45,390 bases of DNA from an uncultured Collinsella sp. (GCA_900541205.1 UQIV01000021.1:1-45390); one strand, 5' to 3'. Counted from the stretch's first letter, positions 26,256-34,204 are shown. A program made the numbers and translations. Notes: generated by a model not told the origin, from the letters alone.

Positions 26256-28133
26256 TTGCGCGTTGCATACCAAGACTGTTTTCATTTAATTGAGCCGTTG
26301 CTCGCCAAGGTCGAGAAGCCGAGTCGCTATATCGATCACGAATGGGGCACGCTTTCCAAGGCCGATGCCGACTACCGTTGCTGCCTGATCTACCCGGATG
26401 TGTACGAGGTCGGTCTGCCCAACCAGGGCATCGCCATCCTCTACAACATCCTTAACCAGGCCGAGGGCATCTCCTGCGAGCGTGGCTATGTGCCGTGGCC
26501 CGATATGGGTGACGCCATGCGCGAGGCGGGCATTCCGCTGCTGTCGCTCGAGGGTGCAGCGCCGGTCGCTTCGTTTGATATCGTCGGCCTGCATGTGCCG
26601 CACGAGATGGCGGTGACGAACTTCCTCGAGGCACTCGACCTCGCTGGCATTCCGCTGTTAGCGGCCGACCGAGGCGAAGACGACCCCATCATCATCGCCG
26701 GCGGCCCCTCGGTATACAACCCCGAGCCGTACGCGGCCTTCTTCGATGCCATCCTCATCGGCGAGGGCGAGGAATCGCTGCTCGAGACCTGCCAGCTGCA
26801 TCGCCGCCTGCGTGACGAAGGAGTCCCGCGCGCGCAGATTGTCGAGCAGCTTGCGTCCATTGCCGGCAACTACGTGCCGTCGCTCTATGAGGTTCGTCAC
26901 GACGAGCCCTGCTCGCCGCATGGCTACACCGTGCCGCGTGAGGGCAAGGATGCGCCGACCGTGGTCTACAAGCGCGTCGTCGAGGATTTCGGCGCCACGA
27001 ATCCGCTGTCGCAGTCGTGCGTGCCCTATGCGCAGCTGGTTCACGACCGCCTGTCTATCGAGATCCTGCGCGGCTGCGCCCGCGGCTGTCGTTTTTGCCA
27101 GGCCGGCATGACGTATCGCCCGGTGCGCGAGCGCTCGGCCGACCAGATCGTCTCGTCGGTGATTCAGGGTCTGGAAAAGACCGGCTATGACGAGGTGTCT
27201 CTGACCTCGCTCTCCACGACCGACCACTCCTGCATTCGCGACGTGCTCGGCAGGCTCAACCGTCGCCTGGAGGATACGGGTATTCGCGTGTCTATTCCGT
27301 CGCAGCGCTTGGATTCGTTTGGCGTGGATATGGCCGAGTCGGTCGCCGGCGAAAAGAAGGGCGGCCTGACGTTCGCGCCCGAGGCCGGCAGCCAGCGCAT
27401 GCGCGACATCATTAACAAGAACGTGACCGAGGAGGATCTGGACCGTGCGGCCAAGGCGGCCTTCGAGGCCGGCTGGAACCGCATGAAGCTCTACTTTATG
27501 ATGGGCCTTCCCGGCGAGCGCGACGAGGATATCGTGGCCATCGCCAATCTGGCCGATCACGTACTGGAGCTCGGTCGTTCCGTGGTGCCCAAGGCTCGTC
27601 GCGGCTCGATCTCGGTGTCCATCTCGGTTTCGGTCTTTATCCCCAAGGCTGCCACGCCGTTCCAGTGGTGCCCGCAGCTCGACTACGACGACGTCAAGCG
27701 TCGCCAGAAGCTGCTTATCACGAGCGTTCGCAACCGTGCCGTCCGCGTGCATTACCACGATGCCGAGACCTCGCTCATCGAGGCCGCGCTGTCCCGCGCC
27801 GGTCGTGACATGACGCCCGTCATCATCGATGCTTGGCGCTCTGGCTCTCGCTTTGACGCCTGGGTAGAGCATTTCTCGCTCGATAACTGGAAGGAAGCTG
27901 CTGCCAAAAACGGCATCGATCTTAATGAGCTCGTGCACCTGCCCTACGAGTTGGACTGGCGCCTGCCGTGGGAGCACGTGAGCCCCGGCTGCACGCGCGG
28001 CTTCCTCGAGCGCGAGTACCGTCGCTCGCTCGAGGGCGTCACGACTCCCGACTGCACCCGCACGTCGTGCACCGGCTGCGGGATCTGCCCCACGCTCCAC
28101 GCCAAGAATGTATTGATGGGTGATCGCGCATGA
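26256..28133 (+). CDS. TIGR03960-type radical SAM protein with B12-binding-like N-terminus
   Basis: A 625-aa protein with an N-terminal cobalamin-binding-like region (YRCCLIYPDVYEVGLPNQGIAILYNILN, PIIIAGGPSVYNPEPYAAFFDAILIGEGEE) and a radical SAM core with the Cx3Cx2C cluster motif at C274, C278 and C281 (CARGCRFCQAGM). It ends in a Cys-rich tail (CTRTSCTGCGICPTLHAKN) that could hold another metal site. The start is TTG at 26256. Its reaction is unknown. It overlaps the next gene by 4 bp; the two make a conserved pair usually found upstream of RNase E/G and L21. Confidence 0.9.
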   Translation: MRVAYQDCFHLIEPLLAKVEKPSRYIDHEWGTLSKADADYRCCLIYPDVYEVGLPNQGIAILYNILNQAEGISCERGYVPWPDMGDAMREAGIPLLSLEGAAPVASFDIVGLHVPHEMAVTNFLEALDLAGIPLLAADRGEDDPIIIAGGPSVYNPEPYAAFFDAILIGEGEESLLETCQLHRRLRDEGVPRAQIVEQLASIAGNYVPSLYEVRHDEPCSPHGYTVPREGKDAPTVVYKRVVEDFGATNPLSQSCVPYAQLVHDRLSIEILRGCARGCRFCQAGMTYRPVRERSADQIVSSVIQGLEKTGYDEVSLTSLSTTDHSCIRDVLGRLNRRLEDTGIRVSIPSQRLDSFGVDMAESVAGEKKGGLTFAPEAGSQRMRDIINKNVTEEDLDRAAKAAFEAGWNRMKLYFMMGLPGERDEDIVAIANLADHVLELGRSVVPKARRGSISVSISVSVFIPKAATPFQWCPQLDYDDVKRRQKLLITSVRNRAVRVHYHDAETSLIEAALSRAGRDMTPVIIDAWRSGSRFDAWVEHFSLDNWKEAAAKNGIDLNELVHLPYELDWRLPWEHVSPGCTRGFLEREYRRSLEGVTTPDCTRTSCTGCGICPTLHAKNVLMGDRA

Positions 28134-28942
28134 GTGAGCGCCTGACCGACAACCCCTCGCTCTTTAGGCTTCGTGTTCGCTATGGCAAGCGCGATCGCCT
28201 TAAGTACCTCGGCCATCTCGAAGTAATCCATACCATTGAGCGCATCGTGCGCCGTGCGGGGCTTCCCTATGCCGTCACGCAGGGCTTTTCTCCGCACATG
28301 CGCGTGGGCTTCTCTTCGGCGCTACCGGTGGGTACGTCGTCGACCTGCGAGTGGTATGACCTGTTTATGACCGAGTTCGTGGCGCTCGACGAGGCGTTTG
28401 GGCGCCTGGCTGCGGCGTCTCCGGCCGATCTGGCGCCCATCGAGGCGGCGTACATCGACGTGCGCACGCCGGCGTTGACGGCGCAGCTCACGCGCCTGTC
28501 GTATCGCATCGACCTGCATCTGGACCCCGAGGCGCCCGTAAGCGCCGACGAGGTGCGTCGTGCGATCGACACGCTGCGCGCGGACCATGGCATCGACTAC
28601 GCGCGCGGAAAAAAGAGCAAGCGCTTGGATTTGGATCACACGCTCGTTGGCTATGAGCTCACGGCGGGGGAGCGCCCGGACCATTTGGTGCTCATGCTCG
28701 ACACCCATGCCGACAACGAGGGCTCCATGCGTCCGGAAATTTTGCTTTCCGCTGCTGATGTTTTGTTGCAGGGCTTGACCCCGGGCGTGGATGCACCTAT
28801 TGTTTCCACCGGTATGCAAGACCTCGTGACCATCTGCTCCTACGATGTCGAGCGTCAGAATCAAGCATGCGAGGACGACGAGGGCCGACTCGTCAGCCCC
28901 ATACCTGTGCGAACTTGTGGATTTGCTCCACATACTCGTTGA
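28130..28942 (+). CDS. TIGR03936 / DUF2344 radical SAM partner protein
   Basis: A 270-aa partner of the preceding radical SAM protein, starting in an ATGA overlap. The family start is clear (FRLRVRYGKRDRLKYLGHLEVIHTIERIVRRAGLPYAVTQGFSPHMRVGFSSALPVGTSS). In some genomes the two proteins are fused. Because the pair neighbours RNase E and L21 elsewhere, a tRNA or ribosome modification role has been suspected, but no function is established here. Its TGA stop overlaps the -35 box of the rplU promoter. Confidence 0.88.
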   Translation: MSERLTDNPSLFRLRVRYGKRDRLKYLGHLEVIHTIERIVRRAGLPYAVTQGFSPHMRVGFSSALPVGTSSTCEWYDLFMTEFVALDEAFGRLAAASPADLAPIEAAYIDVRTPALTAQLTRLSYRIDLHLDPEAPVSADEVRRAIDTLRADHGIDYARGKKSKRLDLDHTLVGYELTAGERPDHLVLMLDTHADNEGSMRPEILLSAADVLLQGLTPGVDAPIVSTGMQDLVTICSYDVERQNQACEDDEGRLVSPIPVRTCGFAPHTR

Positions 28943-28967
28943 CGGGGGTATTTTCGCCTGCTACTAT
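28939..28967 (+). promoter_or_regulatory. Promoter of rplU-rpmA
   Basis: TTGACG (28939-28944) and TACTAT (28962-28967) are exactly 17 bp apart. The -35 box shares bases with the stop codon of the upstream gene (TGA 28940-28942). The short leader of about 35 nt before rplU could hold an L21-leader-type element, which was not resolved. Confidence 0.8.
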
Positions 28968-29009
28968 ATTCGGCTGTTGCACTAACTGATGCATGAAGGG
29001 CAAGTAAAC

Positions 29010-29384
29010 ATGTACGCAATCGTTAACACGGGCGGCAAGCAGTACAAGGTCGCCACCGACGATGTCATCACCGTCGAGAAGATCGAGGGCAATGAGGGCG
29101 ACAAGGTCACCCTGCCGGTTATCTTCCTCAACGATGGTAAGAAGATCGTCACCGATCCCGACAAGCTGGCCAAGGCCAAGGTTACCGCTCAGATCGTTGA
29201 GCAGTTCAAGGGCGAGAAGCAGCTGGTCTTCAAGTTCCACAAGCGCAAGCGCTATCGTCGTCTGAAGGGTCACCGTCAGCAGCTCACCAAGCTGAAGATC
29301 GTGAAGGTTCAGGCTACCTCCCGCGCCAAGAAGGCTGTCAAGGCAGAGGCTGAGGCTGTTGCCGAGGCTCCCGTCGCCGAGTAG
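29010..29384 (+). CDS. rplU: 50S ribosomal protein L21
   Basis: The 124-aa form starts at ATG 29010 (MYAIVNTGGKQYKV), with GAAGGG upstream; an in-frame ATG at 28989 precedes the Shine-Dalgarno and is unlikely. The L21 signature is FKGEKQLVFKFHKRKRYRRLKGHRQQ. The core of about 103 residues is followed by an Ala/Glu/Val tail (VKAEAEAVAEAPVAE) absent in E. coli L21. It is co-transcribed with rpmA 33 bp downstream. Confidence 0.97.
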   Translation: MYAIVNTGGKQYKVATDDVITVEKIEGNEGDKVTLPVIFLNDGKKIVTDPDKLAKAKVTAQIVEQFKGEKQLVFKFHKRKRYRRLKGHRQQLTKLKIVKVQATSRAKKAVKAEAEAVAEAPVAE

Positions 29385-29417
29385 ATTACACTCGTAACGA
29401 AAGAGTAGGTATACACA

Positions 29418-29675
29418 ATGGCACACAAAAAAGGACTCGGTTCCTCCCGTAATGGCCGTGACTCCCGCGGTCAGCGCCTTGGCACGAAGCGCTATGCCGG
29501 CCAGACGGTAACCACGGGCACGATTCTCGTCCGTCAGCACGGCACGCACATCCACCCGGGTGAGAACGTTGGCCGTGGTAAGGACGATACGCTGTTCGCG
29601 CTGGTCGACGGTACCGTTGAGTTCCACAAGGGTATCAAGCACAGGGTCAGCGTACGCCCGCTCGCGAACGCGTAA
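29418..29675 (+). CDS. rpmA: 50S ribosomal protein L27
   Basis: An 85-aa protein with the conserved N-terminus MAHKKGLGSSRNGRDS, which reaches towards the peptidyl transferase centre, followed by GQTVTTGTILVRQHGTHIHPGENVGRGKDDTLFA. There is no extra cleavable N-terminal extension of the Firmicutes kind. It is followed by a terminator hairpin before obgE. Confidence 0.98.
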   Translation: MAHKKGLGSSRNGRDSRGQRLGTKRYAGQTVTTGTILVRQHGTHIHPGENVGRGKDDTLFALVDGTVEFHKGIKHRVSVRPLANA

Positions 29676-29700
29676 TTCACCCTTCATAGAGCACATATGT

Positions 29701-29744
29701 GGGAGGCACTTGAGTTTTAGGATTCAAGGGTCTCCCTCTTTTTG
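29701..29744 (+). terminator. Intrinsic terminator between rpmA and obgE
   Basis: GGGAG (29701-29705) pairs with CTCCC (29732-29736), and CTTGA (29709-29713) with TCAAG (29724-29728), across a 3x3 internal loop. A TCTTTTT tail follows. Partial read-through into obgE is possible. Confidence 0.65.
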
Positions 29745-29759
29745 TAGGAGGCGATTCTG

Positions 29760-31226
29760 TTGTCACAGTTCACCGATATCAGCCGCATTAACGTGTGCGG
29801 CGGCGACGGCGGAGCCGGATGCATGTCGTTTAGGCGCGAGGCATTTGTCCCCAAGGGCGGCCCCGATGGCGGCGACGGCGGTCGTGGCGGCAATGTCGTC
29901 ATCCAGGCCGATGCTCAGCTGTCTTCGCTGATCGATTACCGCTTTAAGCATCACTTCCGCGCCGAGCGCGGCACGCACGGGCAGGGTGCCCGTCGTAACG
30001 GTAAAAGCGGCGAGGACCTGATCCTGAAGGTTCCCATGGGTACCGTGGTACGCGAGCTCGACCCCGAGACGCAGACCCCGATGTTCGAGATTGCCGACCT
30101 CGTGCACGATGGCGAGCGCGTTGTCGTGGCGCCTGGCGGTGCCGGTGGCCTGGGCAACACGCACTTTGTGACGTCGGTGCGCCGCGCGCCCGCGTTTGCT
30201 CAGCTGGGCGAACCGGCCGAGGAGCACTGGATTGAGCTCGAGATGAAGCTTATGGCCGATGCCGCGCTCGTGGGCTTCCCCTCGGTGGGCAAGTCCTCAC
30301 TCATCGCGCGCATGAGTGCCGCCCGTCCCAAGATTGCCGACTACCCGTTTACCACGCTCGTGCCGAACCTCGGCATGGTGCGTGCCGGCGAATATTCTTA
30401 CGTCGTTGCCGACGTCCCCGGTCTCATCGAGGGCGCGAGCGAGGGCCGTGGCCTGGGTCACCAGTTCCTGCGCCACATTGAGCGTACGGCCCTGATCATG
30501 CATGTCGTCGACATGACGGGCGGTTTTGAGGATCGCGATCCGGTTGAGGACTATCGCATCATCAACCGCGAGCTCGAGCAGTATGGCGCCGAGCTTTCGG
30601 AGCGTCCGCAGATCGTCGTTGCCAACAAGTGCGACGCGCCGGGTACGGCCGACAAGATTGCCGACCTTAAGCGTGCGGCGCTCGACGATGGCCATATGTT
30701 CTTTGCCGTGTCTGCCGTGACGGGCGCCGGTCTCAATACGTTGATGCTTGCCGTAGGTGAGCAGGTGGCCAAGCTCCGCGCCGAGCTGGCGGTCTCCGAT
30801 GAGCCGGTCGACCTGCGTGACGATGAATGGGAGCGCCGTCGCCTGCAGCGAGAGAAGCGTTTCCGCATTGTCCAGGAAGAGCCCGGTGCCTTCCGCGTGG
30901 TCGGTCGCGCGATTGAGCGCATGGTCATTCAGACCGACTGGGAAAATGAGGAAGCCGTCATTTACCTGCAGCATAAGTTTGCGCGTATGGGTGTTGACGA
31001 TGCGCTCGAGAAGGCCGGTTGCCGTGCGGGCGACGAGGTCCGCATTTGCCAGCGCGCCTTTGACTTTGAGGGCGCCGAGGACTTCTCGGAGTACGAGGAG
31101 CTCGAGGATGCTGGCGAGGACGTTGCCGTTGAAGCCATTGACGTGGCCGATGCTGCGGATGAGGGCGTCGAGGTTGTCGATGCGGCGGATGCCGCGGACG
31201 ATGCCGAGACCTCGGAGGGCGAGTAA
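29760..31226 (+). CDS. obgE: Ribosome-assembly GTPase Obg/CgtA
   Basis: A 488-aa GTPase for late 50S assembly. The glycine-rich Obg fold comes first (NVCGGDGGAGCMSFRREAFVPKGGPDGGDGG). The G domain follows with G1 GFPSVGKSS, G3 DVPGLI, and NKCD, then the OCT domain typical of Gram-positive Obg. It ends in an acidic low-complexity tail of about 50 residues (Asp, Ala, Val, Glu). The start is TTG at 29760, with TAGGAGG upstream. Downstream are nadD, yqeK and rsfS, a common arrangement. Confidence 0.97.
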   Translation: MSQFTDISRINVCGGDGGAGCMSFRREAFVPKGGPDGGDGGRGGNVVIQADAQLSSLIDYRFKHHFRAERGTHGQGARRNGKSGEDLILKVPMGTVVRELDPETQTPMFEIADLVHDGERVVVAPGGAGGLGNTHFVTSVRRAPAFAQLGEPAEEHWIELEMKLMADAALVGFPSVGKSSLIARMSAARPKIADYPFTTLVPNLGMVRAGEYSYVVADVPGLIEGASEGRGLGHQFLRHIERTALIMHVVDMTGGFEDRDPVEDYRIINRELEQYGAELSERPQIVVANKCDAPGTADKIADLKRAALDDGHMFFAVSAVTGAGLNTLMLAVGEQVAKLRAELAVSDEPVDLRDDEWERRRLQREKRFRIVQEEPGAFRVVGRAIERMVIQTDWENEEAVIYLQHKFARMGVDDALEKAGCRAGDEVRICQRAFDFEGAEDFSEYEELEDAGEDVAVEAIDVADAADEGVEVVDAADAADDAETSEGE

Positions 31227-31229
31227 GCC

Positions 31230-31907
31230 ATGTCGCTGCGCGGTGGAATCGGTTTGCCTGAGCTGCCCATAAAAGAGGGCAAAGAGTTTCGGCTTGGCAT
31301 TATGGGCGGCACATTCGACCCGATTCATTACGGTCACCTGGTGACTGCCGAGCAGGCGCGCGAGTCGCTCGACTTGGACGCTGTGCTCTTTATGCCGGCG
31401 GGTTCTCCCGCCTTTAAGCTTGACAAGCCGGTGACGCCTGCCGAGGACCGTTACGCCATGACGGTCCTCGCCACTGCCGCGAACCCGGCCTTTTTGGCGA
31501 GTCGGTTCGAGATCGACCGTCCGGGCGTAACCTATACGGCCGATACGCTTCATGCCCTTCGCGACTTTTACCCGTCGCAGGTAAAGCTCTACTTTATTAC
31601 GGGCGCCGATGCGATTATCGATATTGTGACCTGGCACAATGCTGATGAGATTGCCGAACTGGCAACCTTTATTGCTGCTACACGTCCCGGTTTTGACATC
31701 GATACGGCCCGGGCGCGGATTAAGGAATCGGGGTTGCCATTCGACGTGCGCTATATTCAGATTCCGGCGCTGGCGATTAGCTCGACCAACATTCGCAAGC
31801 TGGTTGCCCGCGGCATGAGCGTGCGCTATCTTACGAGCGAGTCCGTGCTCGGCTATATCCGTAAACGCGGCCTGTATGCCGATCTTGGGCAAGACGATTT
31901 TGATTGA
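31230..31907 (+). CDS. nadD: Nicotinate-nucleotide adenylyltransferase
   Basis: This enzyme transfers AMP to nicotinate mononucleotide in NAD synthesis. The 225-aa chain has the nucleotidyltransferase HxGH-type motif GGTFDPIHYGHL and the C-terminal ISSTNIRKLV. About 20 residues precede the usual family start (RLGIMGGTFD). The ATG lies 4 bp after obgE, so translation is coupled. Confidence 0.95.
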   Translation: MSLRGGIGLPELPIKEGKEFRLGIMGGTFDPIHYGHLVTAEQARESLDLDAVLFMPAGSPAFKLDKPVTPAEDRYAMTVLATAANPAFLASRFEIDRPGVTYTADTLHALRDFYPSQVKLYFITGADAIIDIVTWHNADEIAELATFIAATRPGFDIDTARARIKESGLPFDVRYIQIPALAISSTNIRKLVARGMSVRYLTSESVLGYIRKRGLYADLGQDDFD

Positions 31908-31919
31908 TGGGGGAGAACG

Positions 31920-32528
31920 TTGTCGGTAGAGGATCAGTTTGAGGGCGATGAGCGCGCGCTGCTCAAGCGCATTCAAGAGCTGCTCGATGTTCGCATGAAG
32001 GATAAGCGCAAGCGCTATGTGCATTCGCTGGGTGTTGCCGAGACTGCGCTGCACCTAGCCGAGGTATACGGTGTCGACCGCTTTGATGCCGCTGCCGCTG
32101 GCCTGATCCATGACTGGGACAAAGTGCTCTCCGACGACGAGCTGGTCACGCGCGCTCTGCATTACGGCATTAAGATTGCCGGCTCTCCGTCTGCCGCGAC
32201 GCCGCTTTTACACGGCCCAGTTGCCGCCTATGAGCTTCCGCAGCTTTTTCCCGAGCTGTCGCCGGCCGTTTTCCAGGCTGTCGACCGTCACACCGTGGGT
32301 GCCTGCGACATGACGCCGCTCGATATGGTGGTCTTTGTGGCCGATGCCATCGAGCCCAACCGCCACGGCGACTATGCCCATGCCCTGCGCGAGATGGTGG
32401 GGGAGTCGACGCTCGACGAGTTGTTCTTCTCCTGTTTTGCGCAGGGTCTGGTCTATGTGATCCAGTCCGGGCGCTATCTTTATCCCACGGCTATTACGAT
32501 TTACAACCATTACGCCCAGCTGCGCTAG
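31920..32528 (+). CDS. yqeK: HD-domain hydrolase YqeK (probable symmetrical Ap4A hydrolase)
   Basis: A 202-aa HD-domain protein. The metal ligands are seen in YVHSLGVAETA, AGLIHDWDK (HD pair) and HGPVAAYEL. YqeK-family proteins cleave diadenosine tetraphosphate to two ADP in Firmicutes; that activity is inferred here. The start is TTG at 31920, with GGGGGAGAA upstream. The nadD-yqeK-rsfS order is conserved across Gram-positives. Confidence 0.9.
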   Translation: MSVEDQFEGDERALLKRIQELLDVRMKDKRKRYVHSLGVAETALHLAEVYGVDRFDAAAAGLIHDWDKVLSDDELVTRALHYGIKIAGSPSAATPLLHGPVAAYELPQLFPELSPAVFQAVDRHTVGACDMTPLDMVVFVADAIEPNRHGDYAHALREMVGESTLDELFFSCFAQGLVYVIQSGRYLYPTAITIYNHYAQLR

Positions 32529-32555
32529 CTCGGGCTGTCTAGAAAGAGGTATTCC

Positions 32556-33011
32556 ATGGCCGACGAGACCATGACCGACGAGCAGATTCTTGAACGCGTG
32601 GAGCACAAGAGCTTCGCCGCCACGTCCGACCGCACTGCCGCCTCGCTGTCCGCGAGCGGTGTCGCCGCCGAGGATGTCGCCCGCGCCGCCGCGCAGGCCG
32701 CCTACGACAAGAAGGGCGAGGACGTTCAGGTGCTCGACCTGACCGAGCTTTCCGATGTGTGCGACTACTTTGTGCTTGCCACCGGTGCCAACAACCGCCA
32801 GGTCGATTCAATTGTCGACGAGATCGAGGAGAAGGTCGCCGAGGCTTGCGGCGAGCATCCGTTTTCCATCGAGGGCCGCGAGCAGAAGACCTGGATGCTC
32901 ATGGACTACGGTTCGGTTGTCGTCCATGTCTTCACTCCCGAAGCCCGCGACTTCTACCGCCTCGAGAAACTCTGGGGAGACGCCCCCCAGCTTCCCCTCG
33001 ACCTCCTCTAG
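32556..33011 (+). CDS. rsfS: Ribosomal silencing factor RsfS
   Basis: RsfS binds L14 on the 50S subunit and blocks subunit joining when nutrients are scarce. The 151-aa protein has the family core CDYFVLATGANNRQVDSIVDEIEEKV and WMLMDYGSVVVHVFTPEARDFYRLEKLWGDAP. It carries an N-terminal extension of about 40 residues rich in Ala, Ser and Asp. Its TAG stop is followed at once by a second in-frame TAG that belongs to the first REP repeat. Confidence 0.95.
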   Translation: MADETMTDEQILERVEHKSFAATSDRTAASLSASGVAAEDVARAAAQAAYDKKGEDVQVLDLTELSDVCDYFVLATGANNRQVDSIVDEIEEKVAEACGEHPFSIEGREQKTWMLMDYGSVVVHVFTPEARDFYRLEKLWGDAPQLPLDLL

Positions 33012-33039
33012 TAGCTCATTTGAGACGGGGTTTAGCTAC
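33011..33039 (+). repeat. REP unit a (shortened, 29 nt)
   Basis: It runs from GTAGCTCA to TTTAGCTAC around a GAGACGGGG core, a degenerate form of the 33-nt unit. It begins at the last base of the rsfS stop codon. Orientation is plus. Confidence 0.75.
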
Positions 33040-33052
33040 CCTCACGCATATC

Positions 33053-33086
33053 GCCGGGCAGTTGCGGTTTTCCGCACCTGTCCGGC
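33053..33086. repeat. Imperfect 34-nt palindrome between REP units a and b
   Basis: Three paired blocks are seen: GCCGG/CCGGC, CAG/CTG and TGCGG/CCGCA. They are separated by a G-T pair and one mismatch, around a TTTT loop. It is unrelated in sequence to the REP unit but is embedded in the same array. Confidence 0.65.
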
Positions 33087-33102
33087 TTTCTTTATGCCCA
33101 AA

Positions 33103-33135
33103 GTAGCTAATTTGGGACGGGGCTTTTTTAGCTAC
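33103..33135 (+). repeat. REP unit b (full 33 nt)
   Basis: It has head GTAGCTAA, core TTTGGGACGGGGC and tail TTTTTTAGCTAC. The 8-bp ends GTAGCTAA/TTAGCTAC pair perfectly. It is identical base for base to unit f at 42128-42160, and lies about 100 bp upstream of the transposase start. Confidence 0.9.
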
Positions 33136-33236
33136 TACCTACCGTTCGCCGATAGAAGCGAGTTGCGGTTCATTGCGTGAAATTTAGCTTTCCGACTCGG
33201 GTAACGTATTTGTTATCTGTAGAGGAGGAGATGCGT

Positions 33237-33986
33237 ATGACTCGGACCGCGCGGGAAATCTCTGTTTACGGCTATTACCATGTCGTTCAAAAGGGCTGTG
33301 GTGGTCAGCTGATATTTGAGGATGCTGACGATCGACTCTATCTGATTCGACTGATAGCTTCGAAATGCCAGAAGTTCAAAGTGAATGTCATCGCATGGTG
33401 CCTTATGGATAATCACATTCACTTGTTGCTAGATGACGGGCATGCTCACCTGAGCGATTGCATGCATTCGATTACGACGGCGTATGCCATGTATTTCAAT
33501 TCTAAGACAGGCAGGAGAGGTCCTGTTTTCCAGGATCGATTTAAGAGTGTGCCGATTCTCGATGATGATCAGCTGCTCAACTGCGTTCGTTACATTCACG
33601 ATAACCCTGCGAAAGTCAGAATTGGCACTGCTTCGCTCTATCGCTGGAGCAGCTTTAGCGAGTATATGGGCTATCCGGGAATTTGTAAGACTGATTGCGT
33701 GCTCGGGTTGCTCGGGAATTCCCAGAGATTTTTTGCATTTAGCACCTCGGGCGAGCCCAATGGCTATTGCTTCCGTTATGGCGCTCATGTGAGTGATACT
33801 GACGCGCTTGAGTTTGCGCAGGCGTTGCTCAAACCATACGAGCCTCACCATCTCAACGCTCTGCCCAAGGGCGTGCGTGATGACTGTATCCGTAAGCTCA
33901 AAAGCGAGGGCTTTTCGATCAAGCAGATCGTGCGCCTCACGGGTATCGGCCATTGCACGATTCAAAAAGTTAAAGTTGAAAAGTAG
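33237..33986 (+). CDS. REP-associated tyrosine transposase (RAYT; Y1/HUH, IS200-like)
   Basis: A single-strand DNA transposase-like protein, 249 aa, that in other bacteria binds and cuts REP hairpins. The HUH motif is H60-I-H62 (CLMDNHIHLL), followed by GRRGPVFQDRFKS (92-104) and the RYIHDNP motif with the probable catalytic Tyr at 119. A C-terminal helix-turn-helix-like stretch ends the protein (FSIKQIVRLTGIGHCTIQKVKV). ATG 33237 is chosen because AGGAGG lies eight bases upstream. The gene is visibly more AT-rich than its neighbours, a sign of separate ancestry. It is intact, single, and framed by GTAG-headed repeats in place of IS ends. Its TAG stop lies in a degenerate repeat head. Confidence 0.9.
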   Translation: MTRTAREISVYGYYHVVQKGCGGQLIFEDADDRLYLIRLIASKCQKFKVNVIAWCLMDNHIHLLLDDGHAHLSDCMHSITTAYAMYFNSKTGRRGPVFQDRFKSVPILDDDQLLNCVRYIHDNPAKVRIGTASLYRWSSFSEYMGYPGICKTDCVLGLLGNSQRFFAFSTSGEPNGYCFRYGAHVSDTDALEFAQALLKPYEPHHLNALPKGVRDDCIRKLKSEGFSIKQIVRLTGIGHCTIQKVKVEK

Positions 33987-34010
33987 CTCATTTTAGGCGG
34001 GATAATTTTG
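33983..34010 (+). repeat. REP unit c (degenerate 5' half)
   Basis: Starting GTAGCTCATTTTAGGCGGG, it matches the REP head and part of the core, but the closing AGCTAC end is lost. Its TAG (33984-33986) is the stop codon of the transposase gene. Confidence 0.55.
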
Positions 34011-34204
34011 CTGCGGCCGCCAAACCGGACATCCGGGGTAGTCAATTTGGGACGGGGCTATTTTAGCTACCCTTTGGCTGACGGTGAATGAATTAGGTCG
34101 AATGAATCTCAACCGATATATAGGGGTAGCTAAAATAGCCCCGTCCCAAATTGACTACCAATGCCGTGTCGGACGGAAGGCAGCAACCCCCCGTCCAAAA
34201 AAGA
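33987..34204. other. Intergenic region between RAYT and dinB
   Basis: It holds REP c, a small CCGGA-CA-TCCGG hairpin (34025-34036), the REP d/e pair, and a GGACGG/CCGTCC hairpin (34171-34196) beyond the dinB stop. The last has no T-run in the dinB direction, so it is not a clear terminator. No gene is visible. Confidence 0.7.
34038..34158. repeat. Inverted REP pair d/e (BIME-like) after the transposase gene
   Basis: Unit d (34038-34070, +) and unit e (34126-34158, -) are exact reverse complements over 33 nt, with a 55-bp spacer. Both carry the same variant head GTAGTCAA and the same CTATTTT change, unlike units b and f. A transcript would form a 33-bp stem. Confidence 0.9.

Noticed and set aside
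30297..32054. 585-codon open frame antisense to obgE and nadD
   Set aside because: It crosses two well-supported genes on the other strand and has no recognisable domain.
33011..34158. A complete IS200/IS605 insertion sequence around the transposase gene
   Set aside because: No distinct left and right end structures; the flanking units are repeats that also occur alone elsewhere, which fits RAYT better than an IS.
34161..34196. GTGTCGG...CGGAAGGCAGCA motif resembling the tip of a bacterial SRP RNA
   Set aside because: The invariant CAGG side of the Ffh-binding loop is missing, the stem under the GGAA loop does not pair, and no matching 5' half lies at the right distance.
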